From assembly GCA_002162095.1 (NCBI GenBank), contig CP021424.1, positions 186,001 to 250,000 on the forward strand: a DNA stretch of 64,000 nt. The letters are read 5' to 3'. This stretch comes from Armatimonadetes bacterium Uphvl-Ar2. Its GTDB lineage: Bacteria > Armatimonadota > Fimbriimonadia > Fimbriimonadales > Fimbriimonadaceae. The notes beneath the pieces were generated by a model. The model was not told where the DNA came from. It saw nothing but the letters and a program-made list of their open reading frames with translations, and ran no database searches. Made by a program: the position numbers and the translations under genes. This document shows, one piece after another, positions 18,809 through 27,708 of the stretch (position 1 is the stretch's first letter; every line of letters starts with the position of its first letter).

Positions 18809-19819
18809 TTATTCAGACGCAGGCAAGGCGGCGTGGGCTTCCAGAATCTGCACGGCGTTGAGGGCGGCACCCTTGCGTAGTTGGTCGCCGCTCAGCATGA
18901 GGTTGAACCCGCGCACGTCGTCGGGGTCGCGGCGGAACCGGCCCACCAGCACCTCGTCCCCGTGGCTGGAATCCACCGGCATCGGGAAATGGTTGTTGGC
19001 TCGGTCATCCACCTCGCGCACGCCCGGGAAGACGGCGCACAGTTCGCGGACTTGGTCTTCGGTGGGCGCTTGGTCTCGGAACGTGATGTGGACCGTCTCG
19101 GTGTGGGCTCGCAGCACCGGTACGCGCACACAGGTGACGTTGAGTTGCAGGTCCGGGGCCTCCATGATCTTGCGGGCCTCGGCGCGCACCTTGCACTCTT
19201 CTCCGTTCCAACCCGTGTCGTCAATCGTCGTGTTGTGGCTGAAGAGGTTAAAGGCGTAAGGGTGAGGCATGATGCGCGGCACCACCGGCTCTTGGTTGAG
19301 GAACGCCTGGGTTTGCTCTTGTAGCTCTTCCATGGCGGCGGCTCCGGCGCCACTGGCGCTTTGGTAGGTGCTGACGATTACCCGCTCGATAGGAAACGCC
19401 CGATGGATAGGGGTGAGGGCCATGACGAGCAAGATGGCGGTGCAATTGCCCACCGGATAGAGCGTTTGCTGGCGCGAGATGAGGTGACCATTGACCTCGG
19501 GCACCACCAACGGCACGCCGGGCTCCATACGGAAAGCACTGGAGTTGTCAATGACAACCGCACCGGCGGCCTGGGCCGGCCCGGCCAGAGCGAGGCTGGG
19601 GCCGCTCCCGGCGCTAAGAAGAACGTAGTCAAGATTGGTGAGAGCCTCGGGACGCGCAGTCTGGATCTCAATTTCTTCGCCTTGGAACGGTAGCTTGGTG
19701 CCCGCCGAGCGGGCCGAAGCGAGGAGACGAAGTTCAGTCATTGGCAGTTTCCGCTCCGCCAGAATTTCCATGATCTCTCGACCGACGGCTCCGGTAGCGC
19801 CCACAATGCCAATTCGCAT
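18809..19819 (-). CDS. asd: Aspartate-semialdehyde dehydrogenase
   Basis: 336 aa, normal length. It has the NADP-binding GATGAVGREIMEIL at the start, active-site Cys126 in PVGNCTAILL, the STYQSASGAGAAAMEEL segment and VRVPVLRAHTE near the substrate site. It reduces aspartyl phosphate to aspartate semialdehyde for lysine, threonine, methionine and diaminopimelate synthesis. The gene is the first of a short minus-strand unit with dgt. It is divergent from the AraC regulator, with a promoter-like element between them. Confidence 0.92.
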   Translation of the reverse strand: MRIGIVGATGAVGREIMEILAERKLPMTELRLLASARSAGTKLPFQGEEIEIQTARPEALTNLDYVLLSAGSGPSLALAGPAQAAGAVVIDNSSAFRMEPGVPLVVPEVNGHLISRQQTLYPVGNCTAILLVMALTPIHRAFPIERVIVSTYQSASGAGAAAMEELQEQTQAFLNQEPVVPRIMPHPYAFNLFSHNTTIDDTGWNGEECKVRAEARKIMEAPDLQLNVTCVRVPVLRAHTETVHITFRDQAPTEDQVRELCAVFPGVREVDDRANNHFPMPVDSSHGDEVLVGRFRRDPDDVRGFNLMLSGDQLRKGAALNAVQILEAHAALPASE

Positions 19820-19876
19820 GCCCGCATGGGTACCCGAGTTCGCCCTTTTGGATGGGGGTCGGCTAGGGCTGGTGAC

Positions 19877-19906
19877 TTGCTATTCCGATGATATGAGTGA
19901 TATAAG
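19877..19906 (+). promoter_or_regulatory. Promoter candidate for the AraC-family gene
   Basis: TTGCTA, a 17-bp spacer and ATATAA(G) match the housekeeping promoter spacing well. The AraC-family start is 30 bp downstream, with AGAGGAAG as ribosome binding site. Confidence 0.45.
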
Positions 19907-19935
19907 GTGAATGGGCCTGGCTTAAGAGGAAGAAT

Positions 19936-20841
19936 TTGGCGCAAACAAAGAATCTGAGTTACGGGAGAAGGAACAGCCCGGACCGCGAATGGAACCGTGA
20001 ACTTCTGCTCGAAAGCGCCAGTGTACGAGCTTATCGCGGCCACTGCGATCTGTCTCAGCCGGTATCTCGTAAGTTCTCCGTGGCCAGCGATCAAGGCTGG
20101 GTGGCCCTAAGCAGCGAGGGTTGCCTTATTGCCCAATCTCCGCAGGGCGAAGCTCGCTATCTGGTGGGGGCGCGCTCGGGATTCTTGGTGTTCAGTGGCC
20201 TCTCGGGGCAGGTCGTTTACGGTCGCGGACTGCAAGATTGGATTGAAATCGAGTGGGAGATTGACCGGTTGCGCCCCCTGCGGGATTGGCTGAAGTCTCG
20301 GGAGATTGCGACTTCGGAAGGCCGCATTATGGTCTCGGGGGGACTCGAGGCCGAAGACTCCACCGGGGGTAGCCCTTTGGCTCGGGTCCGCCAGGCGCTG
20401 ACGCAAACCCACGACGGTACGGAGCCCCTGGTCATTGGCGCGCTCTATGAACTGTGCGCGAAATTGACCTGCCACGCCACCCGGCCCTTGCTGGGTGAAC
20501 CGGAAGGCGAACTGCCCGACTCTATAGCAAATCTTATAAAGTTTGTGCGCACGGACCCGGCACGTTCTTGGTCGTTGCGAGACGCCGCCCACGAGATCGG
20601 CTATTCCCCCTTCCACCTCAGCCGCACGTTCCGGGCGTCGATGCCGTATGGCTTCCCCGAGTACGTCGAGCGATGCCGGGCGGAAGTGGCCTGCCAGGAC
20701 GTGCTGACCACGCGAGAGTCGGTCGAGAAGATCGCGATCGAGAAAGGATTTGGGTCCGCGCAGGCCATGCGTGACGCTTTCCGACGCCACTTTGGCCTGT
20801 TGCCCAACGAAATCCGGACGCTTGGCGTTTACACCGTTTAG
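19936..20841 (+). CDS. AraC-family transcriptional regulator
   Basis: 301 aa with a TTG start preceded by AGAGGAAG. The C-terminal third (about 198-298) has the two helix-turn-helix units of the AraC family: [20 protein letters not shown] and [25 protein letters not shown]. The N-terminal 180 aa look like a small beta-rich sensor domain with no recognised ligand signature. The final 4 nt overlap the convergent trpB. The target is not evident; autoregulation or control of the divergent asd unit is possible. Confidence 0.82.
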   Translation: MAQTKNLSYGRRNSPDREWNRELLLESASVRAYRGHCDLSQPVSRKFSVASDQGWVALSSEGCLIAQSPQGEARYLVGARSGFLVFSGLSGQVVYGRGLQDWIEIEWEIDRLRPLRDWLKSREIATSEGRIMVSGGLEAEDSTGGSPLARVRQALTQTHDGTEPLVIGALYELCAKLTCHATRPLLGEPEGELPDSIANLIKFVRTDPARSWSLRDAAHEIGYSPFHLSRTFRASMPYGFPEYVERCRAEVACQDVLTTRESVEKIAIEKGFGSAQAMRDAFRRHFGLLPNEIRTLGVYTV

Positions 20842-22016
20842 TCGGCGCCGAGATTGAGCAGCTGCGCGGCGCGCTCCATATCCTTGTCGCCCCGGCCACT
20901 GAGGTTGACCACGATGCGGCTGCCCGGCTCAAATCGCCCCGGGTGGAAGAGCGGCACAAAAGCGTGCGCGGTTTCGAACGCCGGGATGATCCCTTCGAGG
21001 CGCGAGAGGTCGGTGAAAGCCTTGAGAACTTCGGCATCATCGGCGGCTTCGTACTGCACGCGGCCTTGGTCCTTGAGATAGGAGTGTTCGGCCCCCACCC
21101 CCGGGTAGTCCAGCCCCGCCGAGATGGAGTGCGTCGGCACCACTTGACCGTCGGCGTCTTGCATCATGTAGCTGTAGCTGCCGTGGAGCACGCCCGGGCT
21201 CCCCGCCGTGAGCGGTGCCGCATGGTGGCCGGTGGCGACGCCTTCCCCGCCCGCTTCCACACCCACCAGCTTCACGCTGGGGTCGTTGAGGAAACCATAG
21301 AAGAACCCAATGGCATTGCTGCCCCCGCCGATGCACGCAATGCCGTAATCGGGCAGGGTTTGGTAGCGCTCAAGGTATTGCCGGCGCGTTTCTTCGCCGA
21401 TGACCCGGTGGAACTCGCGCACCATGTGCGGGTAAGGGTGCGGACCGGCGGCCGTGCCGATGATGTAGTGGGTCGTCCTCACGTTGCTCACCCAGTCGCG
21501 CATGGCCTCGTTGAGAGCGTCCTTAAGCGTGCGGGTACCGCTGGTGACCGGAATGACCCGCGCGCCCATCAGCTGCATGCGGAAGACGTTGAGTCGCTGG
21601 CGGACGGTGTCCTCTTCGCCCATGTAGACATCGCATTCCAAGCCAAACAGGGCGCACACCGTGGCGGTGGCCACCCCGTGCTGCCCGGCGCCGGTCTCGG
21701 CGATGATGCGCTTCTTGCCCATGCGTTTGGCCAGCAGGGCTTGGCCGAGAGCGTTGTTGATTTTGTGGGCGCCGGTGTGGTTCAAGTCTTCGCGTTTGGC
21801 GCACACGTGGTAGCCGGTGACTTCGCTGAGGCGGGCAAGATGGGTGAGCGGGGTTTCGCGGCCCACAAATTCGGCGAGGAGGCGGTGGTACTCGGCCACA
21901 AACTCAGGGTCGGCCCAGGCTTTCGTAAATTCCTGATCCAGTTCATCCAGGGCCGGCACCAAGGTTTCTGGTACGTAACGCCCGCCGTAATTACCAAATC
22001 TTCCCTGCTCGCTCAA
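20838..22016 (-). CDS. trpB: Tryptophan synthase beta chain
   Basis: 392 aa, full length. PLP-binding Lys85 lies in [13 protein letters not shown], with [22 protein letters not shown] (PLP phosphate loop) and [13 protein letters not shown] following. It joins indole and serine to form tryptophan and normally works with TrpA in an alpha2beta2 complex. No trpA or other trp gene is adjacent, so the trp genes are dispersed here. The start ATG gives the standard [13 protein letters not shown] beginning. Confidence 0.95.
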   Translation of the reverse strand: MSEQGRFGNYGGRYVPETLVPALDELDQEFTKAWADPEFVAEYHRLLAEFVGRETPLTHLARLSEVTGYHVCAKREDLNHTGAHKINNALGQALLAKRMGKKRIIAETGAGQHGVATATVCALFGLECDVYMGEEDTVRQRLNVFRMQLMGARVIPVTSGTRTLKDALNEAMRDWVSNVRTTHYIIGTAAGPHPYPHMVREFHRVIGEETRRQYLERYQTLPDYGIACIGGGSNAIGFFYGFLNDPSVKLVGVEAGGEGVATGHHAAPLTAGSPGVLHGSYSYMMQDADGQVVPTHSISAGLDYPGVGAEHSYLKDQGRVQYEAADDAEVLKAFTDLSRLEGIIPAFETAHAFVPLFHPGRFEPGSRIVVNLSGRGDKDMERAAQLLNLGAD

Positions 22017-22038
22017 CCTAAAACCACCGTTTGCGATT

Positions 22039-22740
22039 CTACGTTGTCTCCTGGGGGTAAGGCGCGGGAAGGGCCCGGGCTACCATCAAAGTCCCAGTGG
22101 CCAAGAGCCCGGGAAGCATCAGCAGATTGAGCAGCGGAATGTAGGCGCAAGCCCCCGCTACCACGGCAAACGGCAGCGCCCCGGGCAGGCGGAATGCCGC
22201 TGCGATCTGGCGCGGAAACAGCACCCGCCGCCGGGCAAAGGCGGGCGAGGTGAGGTCACAGAGGGCCAGGCACCCGGCGAGGAACGCCGCAAGAACCCCG
22301 GCCAGAATCCAGCTCACCGAGAGCGCGATGAGGCTGACAAAGATGGCAAAGCCAATGCGCATCGCGATTTCCAGCCCCGTGCGCGTGATCGATACCGTGG
22401 CCTCGGGCACCGCCCCAAACTTGAGATTCTCGATCCGCTTGGTCATATGCTCCCAAATGGGAGTGGCGATGCTGGTGGCACTGCCCAAATAGATGGCCTG
22501 CGAGACAAAGAGCAGGGCCAGCGCCACCAAGACCCGGCCGAGCACGCTGGCATCGAACTGCCCGCCGAAGCGACTAATGCCGGTGCCGATGAGGTGGGCC
22601 ACCCAGCCGCCCAGCAGCCACACGGCCAGCGCGTAGATGAAGATGAACGCGAAGAAACCCAGCACCATAGGCAAAATCGCCAAGGAGCGAAGCTCGCGAT
22701 TCCCCAAGACAAGGGCAAATCCTTCGCGGAACGGGGGCAT
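22039..22740 (-). CDS. EI24/CysZ-like integral membrane protein
   Basis: 233 aa from the ATG at 22740; the longer frame to 22815 begins with an unlikely Cys-rich stretch. It starts [17 protein letters not shown], the soluble lead-in seen in the EI24 domain family, and has about four membrane segments (22-45, 65-90, 130-165, 195-225). Bacterial members include CysZ sulfate transporters, but most are uncharacterised. It is 23 bp from the trpB start on the same strand, although it precedes it only as an independent neighbour. Confidence 0.65.
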   Translation of the reverse strand: MPPFREGFALVLGNRELRSLAILPMVLGFFAFIFIYALAVWLLGGWVAHLIGTGISRFGGQFDASVLGRVLVALALLFVSQAIYLGSATSIATPIWEHMTKRIENLKFGAVPEATVSITRTGLEIAMRIGFAIFVSLIALSVSWILAGVLAAFLAGCLALCDLTSPAFARRRVLFPRQIAAAFRLPGALPFAVVAGACAYIPLLNLLMLPGLLATGTLMVARALPAPYPQETT

Positions 22741-22792
22741 GACATCACTATGCCTCGCCCACCGCGCCAGGTTGCATTCCCGGCAGCGGAAA

Positions 22793-22832
22793 CAAAAAAA
22801 AACCCCTGCGGCCATGTTGGCAGCAAGGGCTT
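22793..22832 (-). terminator. Intrinsic terminator of the pilus operon
   Basis: Read on the minus strand, CCCTTGC and CGCAGGGG arms with an imperfect inner stem (TGCC / GGC) are followed by nine T. It lies 20 bp after the stop of the 140-aa membrane protein and likely ends the pilus operon transcript. Confidence 0.8.
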
Positions 22833-22851
22833 TCTCCTTGTCGTTCGTTGA

Positions 22852-23274
22852 TTAGTAGCGCGGCGGACTGTCGCTGGTGCGCTTGATGGCGTAGAACACG
22901 CCTCCCACCAAGGCGGCCCCGCCGATGAACAGCAGCCAGCCTCCCCACGGGTTGCGCTTTTCGCGTTCGGCGGCCTTCTTCAGCACGTCCTCGGCATCCT
23001 TGCGGCTGCGGGCGGCATCACTGGCACTCAGCGCATCCTCGGCCTTCGATTGGTGGTCAAATTTGGCCTCGGCGTCTCGCTCGGTGTCTTGTTCGACGAC
23101 TCCGACCTCGTTGTACTGTCGATTCACCGATTCTTGTTGTTGTCTCAGTTGAGCTTCAGATTGCTCCCCGTGGAATTGCGCGTCTTTGGGCTTGTCCTCG
23201 ATGAACCCGAAGGCGGTGACGGCGAGCATGGCGGCCAGGGCCACCAGCCAGGGTTTATAGTTCATGCTTTTCAT
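22852..23274 (-). CDS. Hypothetical coiled-coil protein with two membrane segments
   Basis: 140 aa with AAGGAAAG just before the ATG. An N-terminal signal/anchor (residues 7-24) is followed by a long charged helical segment (35-105, Gln/Glu/Lys/Asp rich, coiled-coil-like) and a C-terminal membrane helix (110-130, WGGWLLFIGGAALVGG). The central part is therefore likely periplasmic. It is the last gene of the pilus operon, 8 bp after the PilX-like gene, which suggests an accessory role in pilus assembly. I recognise no family. Confidence 0.6.
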   Translation of the reverse strand: MKSMNYKPWLVALAAMLAVTAFGFIEDKPKDAQFHGEQSEAQLRQQQESVNRQYNEVGVVEQDTERDAEAKFDHQSKAEDALSASDAARSRKDAEDVLKKAAEREKRNPWGGWLLFIGGAALVGGVFYAIKRTSDSPPRY

Positions 23275-23282
23275 CTCTTTCC

Positions 23283-25241
23283 TTAGAATCCCTTGCGGAC
23301 AAATCCGCGATCTTGCCAGGTGCTGCGGAGCATCGTTGGACTACGCGGCAGGTTGAGGTCGATGAGCGGGTTGCGATCTGGTCCTCGCTCTCGAATACGA
23401 GTGTCGTAGTTCATGCGGATGGGCAGTGACCAGGTGACAATAGCTTCGTCGCGGGCGATGAGCGTCCCGTTGACTGTCATTCCACCGCCGGCCGTGCCCA
23501 CGTTCCCTCCACCGCAGAAGTTGGTGTAGATGACCGCGTCTACCTGATTCACACCCTCGGCGGCCGAGTTAATCCATGAGTCTGGCAGTACCGACTGGTA
23601 CAGTCGTCGCCCCGTCGAGTCAATCTCCATGGCATTGAACGGGGGGATATAGTTTCCTTGCTCATCGTATCGTCCCTTGGTGAAAGGCGGCTGCATGTAG
23701 GAGAGCGGATACGGGTTGGAGAAGGTGACGGGGTTACCCATGATGACGGACCCGCGCGCAGCCAAGCCGAGCATGTCGCGCTGCTCGTTGCGACCTTCGA
23801 TCGTGCTCATGCTGGAGCCCGTGAAGTCGGGCGGGTTCAGGTAGCGCACCGAGCCAATGACGTGGACATTGCGCCCAGTGTAGATAGTGCCCCGCCCACT
23901 AACTGTTCCCTTGATGGCGACGTCTTGCGTGAACACCACCGGACCGTGGATACGAATTGGGTGTGTCGTCGTGCCAATCAATACTGCAGACCCTGTAAAC
24001 ACTCCATCGGTTGTGGCTCTGACCCATCCCGGTGCCAACGGTCCACTTCCGTCAGGATCATGCCAAACGTCTAAATAGGCGCCACTATAGTTCACGTTGG
24101 GCGTGCCGTCTCCATTAAAGGGGTTGGCCGAGCCCGGGTTCCCCATATAGTTCGGGTTCGCGGTGCCATCGCCAAAGAACTGCTTATCGTTCTGGTACGT
24201 CTGCGCCATCGTTTGGTAGCGGCTAATGTCGCTCAGGTCAGGCATCACCAACTCTTCCGTGGGTTCCGTATCGAGCGTGGCCGTGGTGGGGGTGGCCCCG
24301 GTGGAGGTTCGTTCCCACTTCTTGGTGCCGGTGGAGTCCATGGCCGCCGCGCCAAACACGCGATTGCTCTGAATCTGGGCTTCCGAGAAGAAGACCAGAT
24401 CGCGCCACTGCTCAAACTCTGCGCTACCTATAGCACCGTGAATCGCCGGGTTATAGGCCTGTCGCATGCGGGTACGGTGCGGGGTTGCCCCATTAGCCAC
24501 AGTGGCCGCGTATGAGGAGTCGGACTCTTTCACCGGAAGATTGTTGACAATTCCGGCTGCCGGCGGGTCTAGTTTCGTATTGACCGAAGCTATCATGCTG
24601 CCGTTGATGGTGCCCGTCCCGGTGATGAAGTCGAAATTTCCGTTGGCTCGCATGTCGCCGTTCACCAGCAGGGTGGTAGCATTAAAGCCGCTCATCCAAC
24701 CGTAGTTGTTGATGAAATAAGTGTAGTCAAAGATGCCGCTGCGGGCGAGCTCATAGTTGGCGGTGACGTCCACCGTCATGCTGGACTCATTCGCGTCGAG
24801 AGCCCCGTTGTTGTTGGTATCGAGCCAACCCACGGAGCGCACAGTGACAATGCGTCGAAAAGGATCGGCGGCGGGCGTTGTGTAGCCAATTACGGCCGAA
24901 GCATAGCGACCGACGCCCGAGACATCGTCCGTCACCGCCAGCATCGGGTTCGCTTCGCTGGCCCCGGCCAACGTGCTATCCATGTCGACAAACATCTGGG
25001 TTTGCTTAAACGGGATCCAGAGGCTGAGGAGGACATCCTGCACCCCCGCCTCACACAGGTGCGAGGCCTGGACTTCGGCCGTGGTGGCGCGACTATCGCG
25101 GATGCTCTGGGTGGCCCATTCGAGGTAAGTCACGCTGGAGACGCTCAGGATCATCATGATCCCGAACGTAGTGACCAGCGCGTTGCCCCGCTGCTTGCTC
25201 CGACGCGAGTGTCCTTTGAAGATTGGTAGTTTGATTCTCAT
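23283..25241 (-). CDS. PilX-like pilus assembly protein with calcium-binding loop
   Basis: 652 aa. The basic N-terminus followed by GNALVTTFGIMMILSVSSVTYLEWA (shown here as about residues 19-43) is the PilX/GspK-type prepilin-like helix. Residues 141-152 (DTNNNGALDANE) form an EF-hand-like calcium loop. The middle has tandem GDGT.N.NY motifs (about 355-385), and the C-terminal half is beta-rich with VVFTQDVAIKGTVSGRG-type repeats resembling a right-handed helix. In related operons such proteins cap or initiate the pseudopilus. It overlaps the PilW-like gene by ATGA. Confidence 0.6.
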   Translation of the reverse strand: MRIKLPIFKGHSRRSKQRGNALVTTFGIMMILSVSSVTYLEWATQSIRDSRATTAEVQASHLCEAGVQDVLLSLWIPFKQTQMFVDMDSTLAGASEANPMLAVTDDVSGVGRYASAVIGYTTPAADPFRRIVTVRSVGWLDTNNNGALDANESSMTVDVTANYELARSGIFDYTYFINNYGWMSGFNATTLLVNGDMRANGNFDFITGTGTINGSMIASVNTKLDPPAAGIVNNLPVKESDSSYAATVANGATPHRTRMRQAYNPAIHGAIGSAEFEQWRDLVFFSEAQIQSNRVFGAAAMDSTGTKKWERTSTGATPTTATLDTEPTEELVMPDLSDISRYQTMAQTYQNDKQFFGDGTANPNYMGNPGSANPFNGDGTPNVNYSGAYLDVWHDPDGSGPLAPGWVRATTDGVFTGSAVLIGTTTHPIRIHGPVVFTQDVAIKGTVSGRGTIYTGRNVHVIGSVRYLNPPDFTGSSMSTIEGRNEQRDMLGLAARGSVIMGNPVTFSNPYPLSYMQPPFTKGRYDEQGNYIPPFNAMEIDSTGRRLYQSVLPDSWINSAAEGVNQVDAVIYTNFCGGGNVGTAGGGMTVNGTLIARDEAIVTWSLPIRMNYDTRIRERGPDRNPLIDLNLPRSPTMLRSTWQDRGFVRKGF

Positions 25242-25819
25242 CGGGTGAGTTGCGGAATGTTCCGAAGGTAGATGGTCTCCCGTTGCCGCCCCAGGGCATT
25301 GACCGATGCGTCGTTGTTGGTTTGGGTCACCACCTTGATGGTAAGTTGCCGCGTAATGGCCCCCGGGCCGGCGGTGAAAATGTCATAGGCCGCGCCGGTG
25401 CCGCCGATATCCGCAGGCATGACGTTGCGGGCCAGTACGCGGGTATTCGCGCCCTCGACGAGTTCAATCGTCTCGTCGCCGGCGTTGTACTGGATCCGGC
25501 GGACAACGCCATCCCAAGTGGCCGGAACCGTGAAGTTGCCACTGGCGTCTTCTTCCGGCAACCGGAATTCGAGGCTCATCCCATCCCCGGCCACCGTGAC
25601 GGCCATGGCCTGGCGAAGCTGGTCGCTGATGGCGCGGACCGCCTGGCGACTTTGGGTTTCGGCGACGATGCGCTCACTCCCCCGCAGCCAGTTCTCCATC
25701 CCGCTCAGGTAGATAGAGATGCCGCCAAAGATGACGAGGGTGCCCAAGATGCTAGCCACCATCACTTCGACGAGGGTCAAGCCCCGGCGGCGATTGAACT
25801 TAAGGCGGGTCGGCTTCAT
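25238..25819 (-). CDS. PilW-like minor pseudopilin
   Basis: 193 aa with a prepilin signal: basic leader NRRRG, cleavage after Gly, then LTLVEVMVAS with Glu at +5, and a hydrophobic helix to about residue 35. The C-terminal domain is beta-rich with EFRLPEEDASGNF and EIYLRN-type strands. Prepilin peptidase should cleave and methylate it. Position between PilV- and PilX-like genes, with ATGA overlaps on both sides, supports a minor pilin role in priming fibre assembly. Confidence 0.75.
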   Translation of the reverse strand: MKPTRLKFNRRRGLTLVEVMVASILGTLVIFGGISIYLSGMENWLRGSERIVAETQSRQAVRAISDQLRQAMAVTVAGDGMSLEFRLPEEDASGNFTVPATWDGVVRRIQYNAGDETIELVEGANTRVLARNVMPADIGGTGAAYDIFTAGPGAITRQLTIKVVTQTNNDASVNALGRQRETIYLRNIPQLTR

Positions 25820-26274
25820 AAGTTGCCCACCATGCTGGCGACCACGACCTCGCGGTTCAGGTCTCGTTCGCGCCAGGTCACACGGATGGTGACGCGGCGC
25901 AGGTCAAATCGGACTTGCTCCACCGTGACGGTGCCTTCCCCGTCCGGGAGCACTTCGGAAGGACTATCATTTTCACCGTTGTCCACGTCGGTCCACTCCC
26001 AGGTGTTCACAGCCGACGGGGTGGCGCTATCCACCAAGCCGTTGGCAAACATCTGCGGACCTGTCATGTTCGCAAAGCCTCGACTCTTGAGGCTCTCCAT
26101 CTGCTTTTGGGCGAGGGCCGTGGCCTGGTTGTTGAAGTTGGCCTTGGCGCGGCTAGTGTTGGCCGTGGGCATCGTGGCGGCAAAAATTAATGCGCAGGCT
26201 AGGACCAAAAAGGAGGCGATCATGATCTCGATGAGGGAGTGACCGCTGGTTCGGGGTTTAGCTTGAGAGCGCAT
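25816..26274 (-). CDS. PilV-like minor pseudopilin
   Basis: 152 aa. The leader PRTSG is followed by HSLIEIMIASFLVLACALIF, a type III signal with Glu at +5 and an unusual His at +1 instead of Phe or Leu. A polar C-terminal domain follows. It overlaps the PilW-like gene by ATGA and lies 86 bp after the major pilin gene, separated from it by a hairpin. This makes it the first of the minor pilins in the operon. Confidence 0.72.
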   Translation of the reverse strand: MRSQAKPRTSGHSLIEIMIASFLVLACALIFAATMPTANTSRAKANFNNQATALAQKQMESLKSRGFANMTGPQMFANGLVDSATPSAVNTWEWTDVDNGENDSPSEVLPDGEGTVTVEQVRFDLRRVTIRVTWRERDLNREVVVASMVGNL

Positions 26275-26300
26275 TTTCTTTCTCGAAGTTCAAAATGAGA

Positions 26301-26334
26301 GATACGAGCGGGGCAAATGCCACCCGCCCGTATC
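26301..26334 (-). terminator. Hairpin between major pilin and minor pilin genes
   Basis: Arms GATACGGGCGGG and CCCGCTCGTATC (one mismatch, minus strand) enclose an 8-9-nt loop, followed by TCTCATTTTG. The U-tract is weak, so it probably acts as a partial terminator or 3' stabiliser giving more major pilin than minor pilin transcript. Confidence 0.55.
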
Positions 26335-26359
26335 TATTGTTGGTTGAAGAAGCCAGGCT

Positions 26360-26713
26360 TTAGAGACCAGACTTGTCGGTGCGCCAGGTGGCAGCGTCGC
26401 GACCGCGGAACGTAGAGTCCGTACCGATCGTCGTTTCGTTGGCCACAGCACCGGTCACGGGCCAGGTCACCGGCCAGTTCTTCATGTAGTCCGACATGGT
26501 CGCACAGTCGTCGCCGACCGCAAGGCCTTCGTTCATCGCGCACTGCTCCTTAGCAGCTTCGATCTGCTCCAGGTTGGCGATGATCGTTTGCGCGCGGCTG
26601 TTCTGGCGAGCCGTGATGAAGTTCGGCACTGCAATCGCAAGCAGGATGCCGATGATCAGCACGACAATCATGATTTCGACGAGGGTAAAGCCCTTCTTCT
26701 TCTTGTTCGTCAT
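26360..26713 (-). CDS. Type IV pilin / major pseudopilin
   Basis: 117 aa with the classic prepilin start: KKKKG, cleavage, FTLVEIMIVVLIIGILLAIAVPNF, Glu at +5 and a helix to about residue 33. A short C-terminal domain contains two Cys (about 58 and 69) that could form a disulfide. GGAAGAAG precedes the ATG. As the first and shortest gene of the pilus operon it is the likely major subunit. No assembly ATPase, platform protein or secretin is in the window, so it could belong to a type II secretion-like or type IV pilus system. Confidence 0.88.
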   Translation of the reverse strand: MTNKKKKGFTLVEIMIVVLIIGILLAIAVPNFITARQNSRAQTIIANLEQIEAAKEQCAMNEGLAVGDDCATMSDYMKNWPVTWPVTGAVANETTIGTDSTFRGRDAATWRTDKSGL

Positions 26714-26824
26714 GGTCTTCTTCCGGTCCGTTATGTACCGGCCTACTGTACAGGTCGGTATGTGTACGGGAAATCCTAACGGGACGATCGAAACAATGAG
26801 GCGCGACTGGTAGTCTGAAGGAAT

Positions 26825-27708
26825 ATGAAGCAGTCAACGGCCCTTCTCGCATGTGTGGTGGTGATGAGCCCGGCCCTGGCGTCGGCGGATCCGTTCCGGC
26901 CCAGCATGGCCGACCAGGTGAAACTGGGGGCGGACGAGGCGGCCCGTATCCGCAAGGAAGAGCCGGTCCTGAAGGCCACGGACCCGCGCGTGATCGAACT
27001 GCGAAAGATCGGAGCGGAACTGGTGGCGGCCATACCCCCAACAGCATGCGGGGCAAGCCGTGGACCTACACCTTCGACATCATTGATAAGAATGAAGTCA
27101 ATGCCTTTGCCCTGCCGGGCGGGCCGATCTTCTTCTATTCCGGCATCCTGAGCAAGATGACCACCAAGGACCAGATGGCGGGCGTGGTGGGCCACGAGAT
27201 CGTGCACGTGCTGAACCAGCACTGGGCCAGCCAGTACGCGGACAACACCAAGCGCCGCCTGGGCATCCTCGCCGTCCTCACGATCTTGAATGCCGGCGAC
27301 ACGGTCTTTGACCTGGCCAGCGTGGGCGATGCGCTCTACAGCCTGGGTTACAGCCGCAAGCACGAAACTGAAAGCGACAAGGTGGGCTACGACATCATGA
27401 TGCGCGCGGGCTACAACCCGAACGGCATGGCCGAGGTCTTTGAAATGTTAGCCAAGGAAGGGGGCGGTGGCGGCCCGGAATGGGCCCGCACCCACCCCGA
27501 CGCCAATAAGCGCGTGGCTTCGATCCGCGAGATGGTTAAGAAAGAAACGCGGCCGCTGCCCGCAGTGCGGGCGCGGGACGCCAAGTCCATTGCCGCCGGC
27601 ACCACGGCCAGCCCCGGCGAGCGGCTACCGGGCAAGGGCGGCGGAACTAGCCTTCGACCGGGCGGAACTCAGCGCTCGACTCCGCACTGGCTAAACTGCG
27701 GATGCTAA
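26825..27708 (+). pseudogene. M48-family metallopeptidase, single-base frameshift
   Basis: The first frame gives a signal peptide (about 1-21, ASA/DP) and the start of the mature protein, up to AELVAAIPP. The second frame continues as NSMRGKPWTYTFDIIDKNEVNAFALPGG, then the zinc site GHEIVHVLNQH and a distal Glu in HETESDKVGYDI. One extra C in the run near 27049-27053 joins the frames to about 294 aa. M48 peptidases of the BepA/LoiP type act in outer-membrane protein quality control. The last 62 bp overlap the convergent mrp gene. The C-terminal 20 residues look atypical. The indel is probably a sequencing error. Confidence 0.85.
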
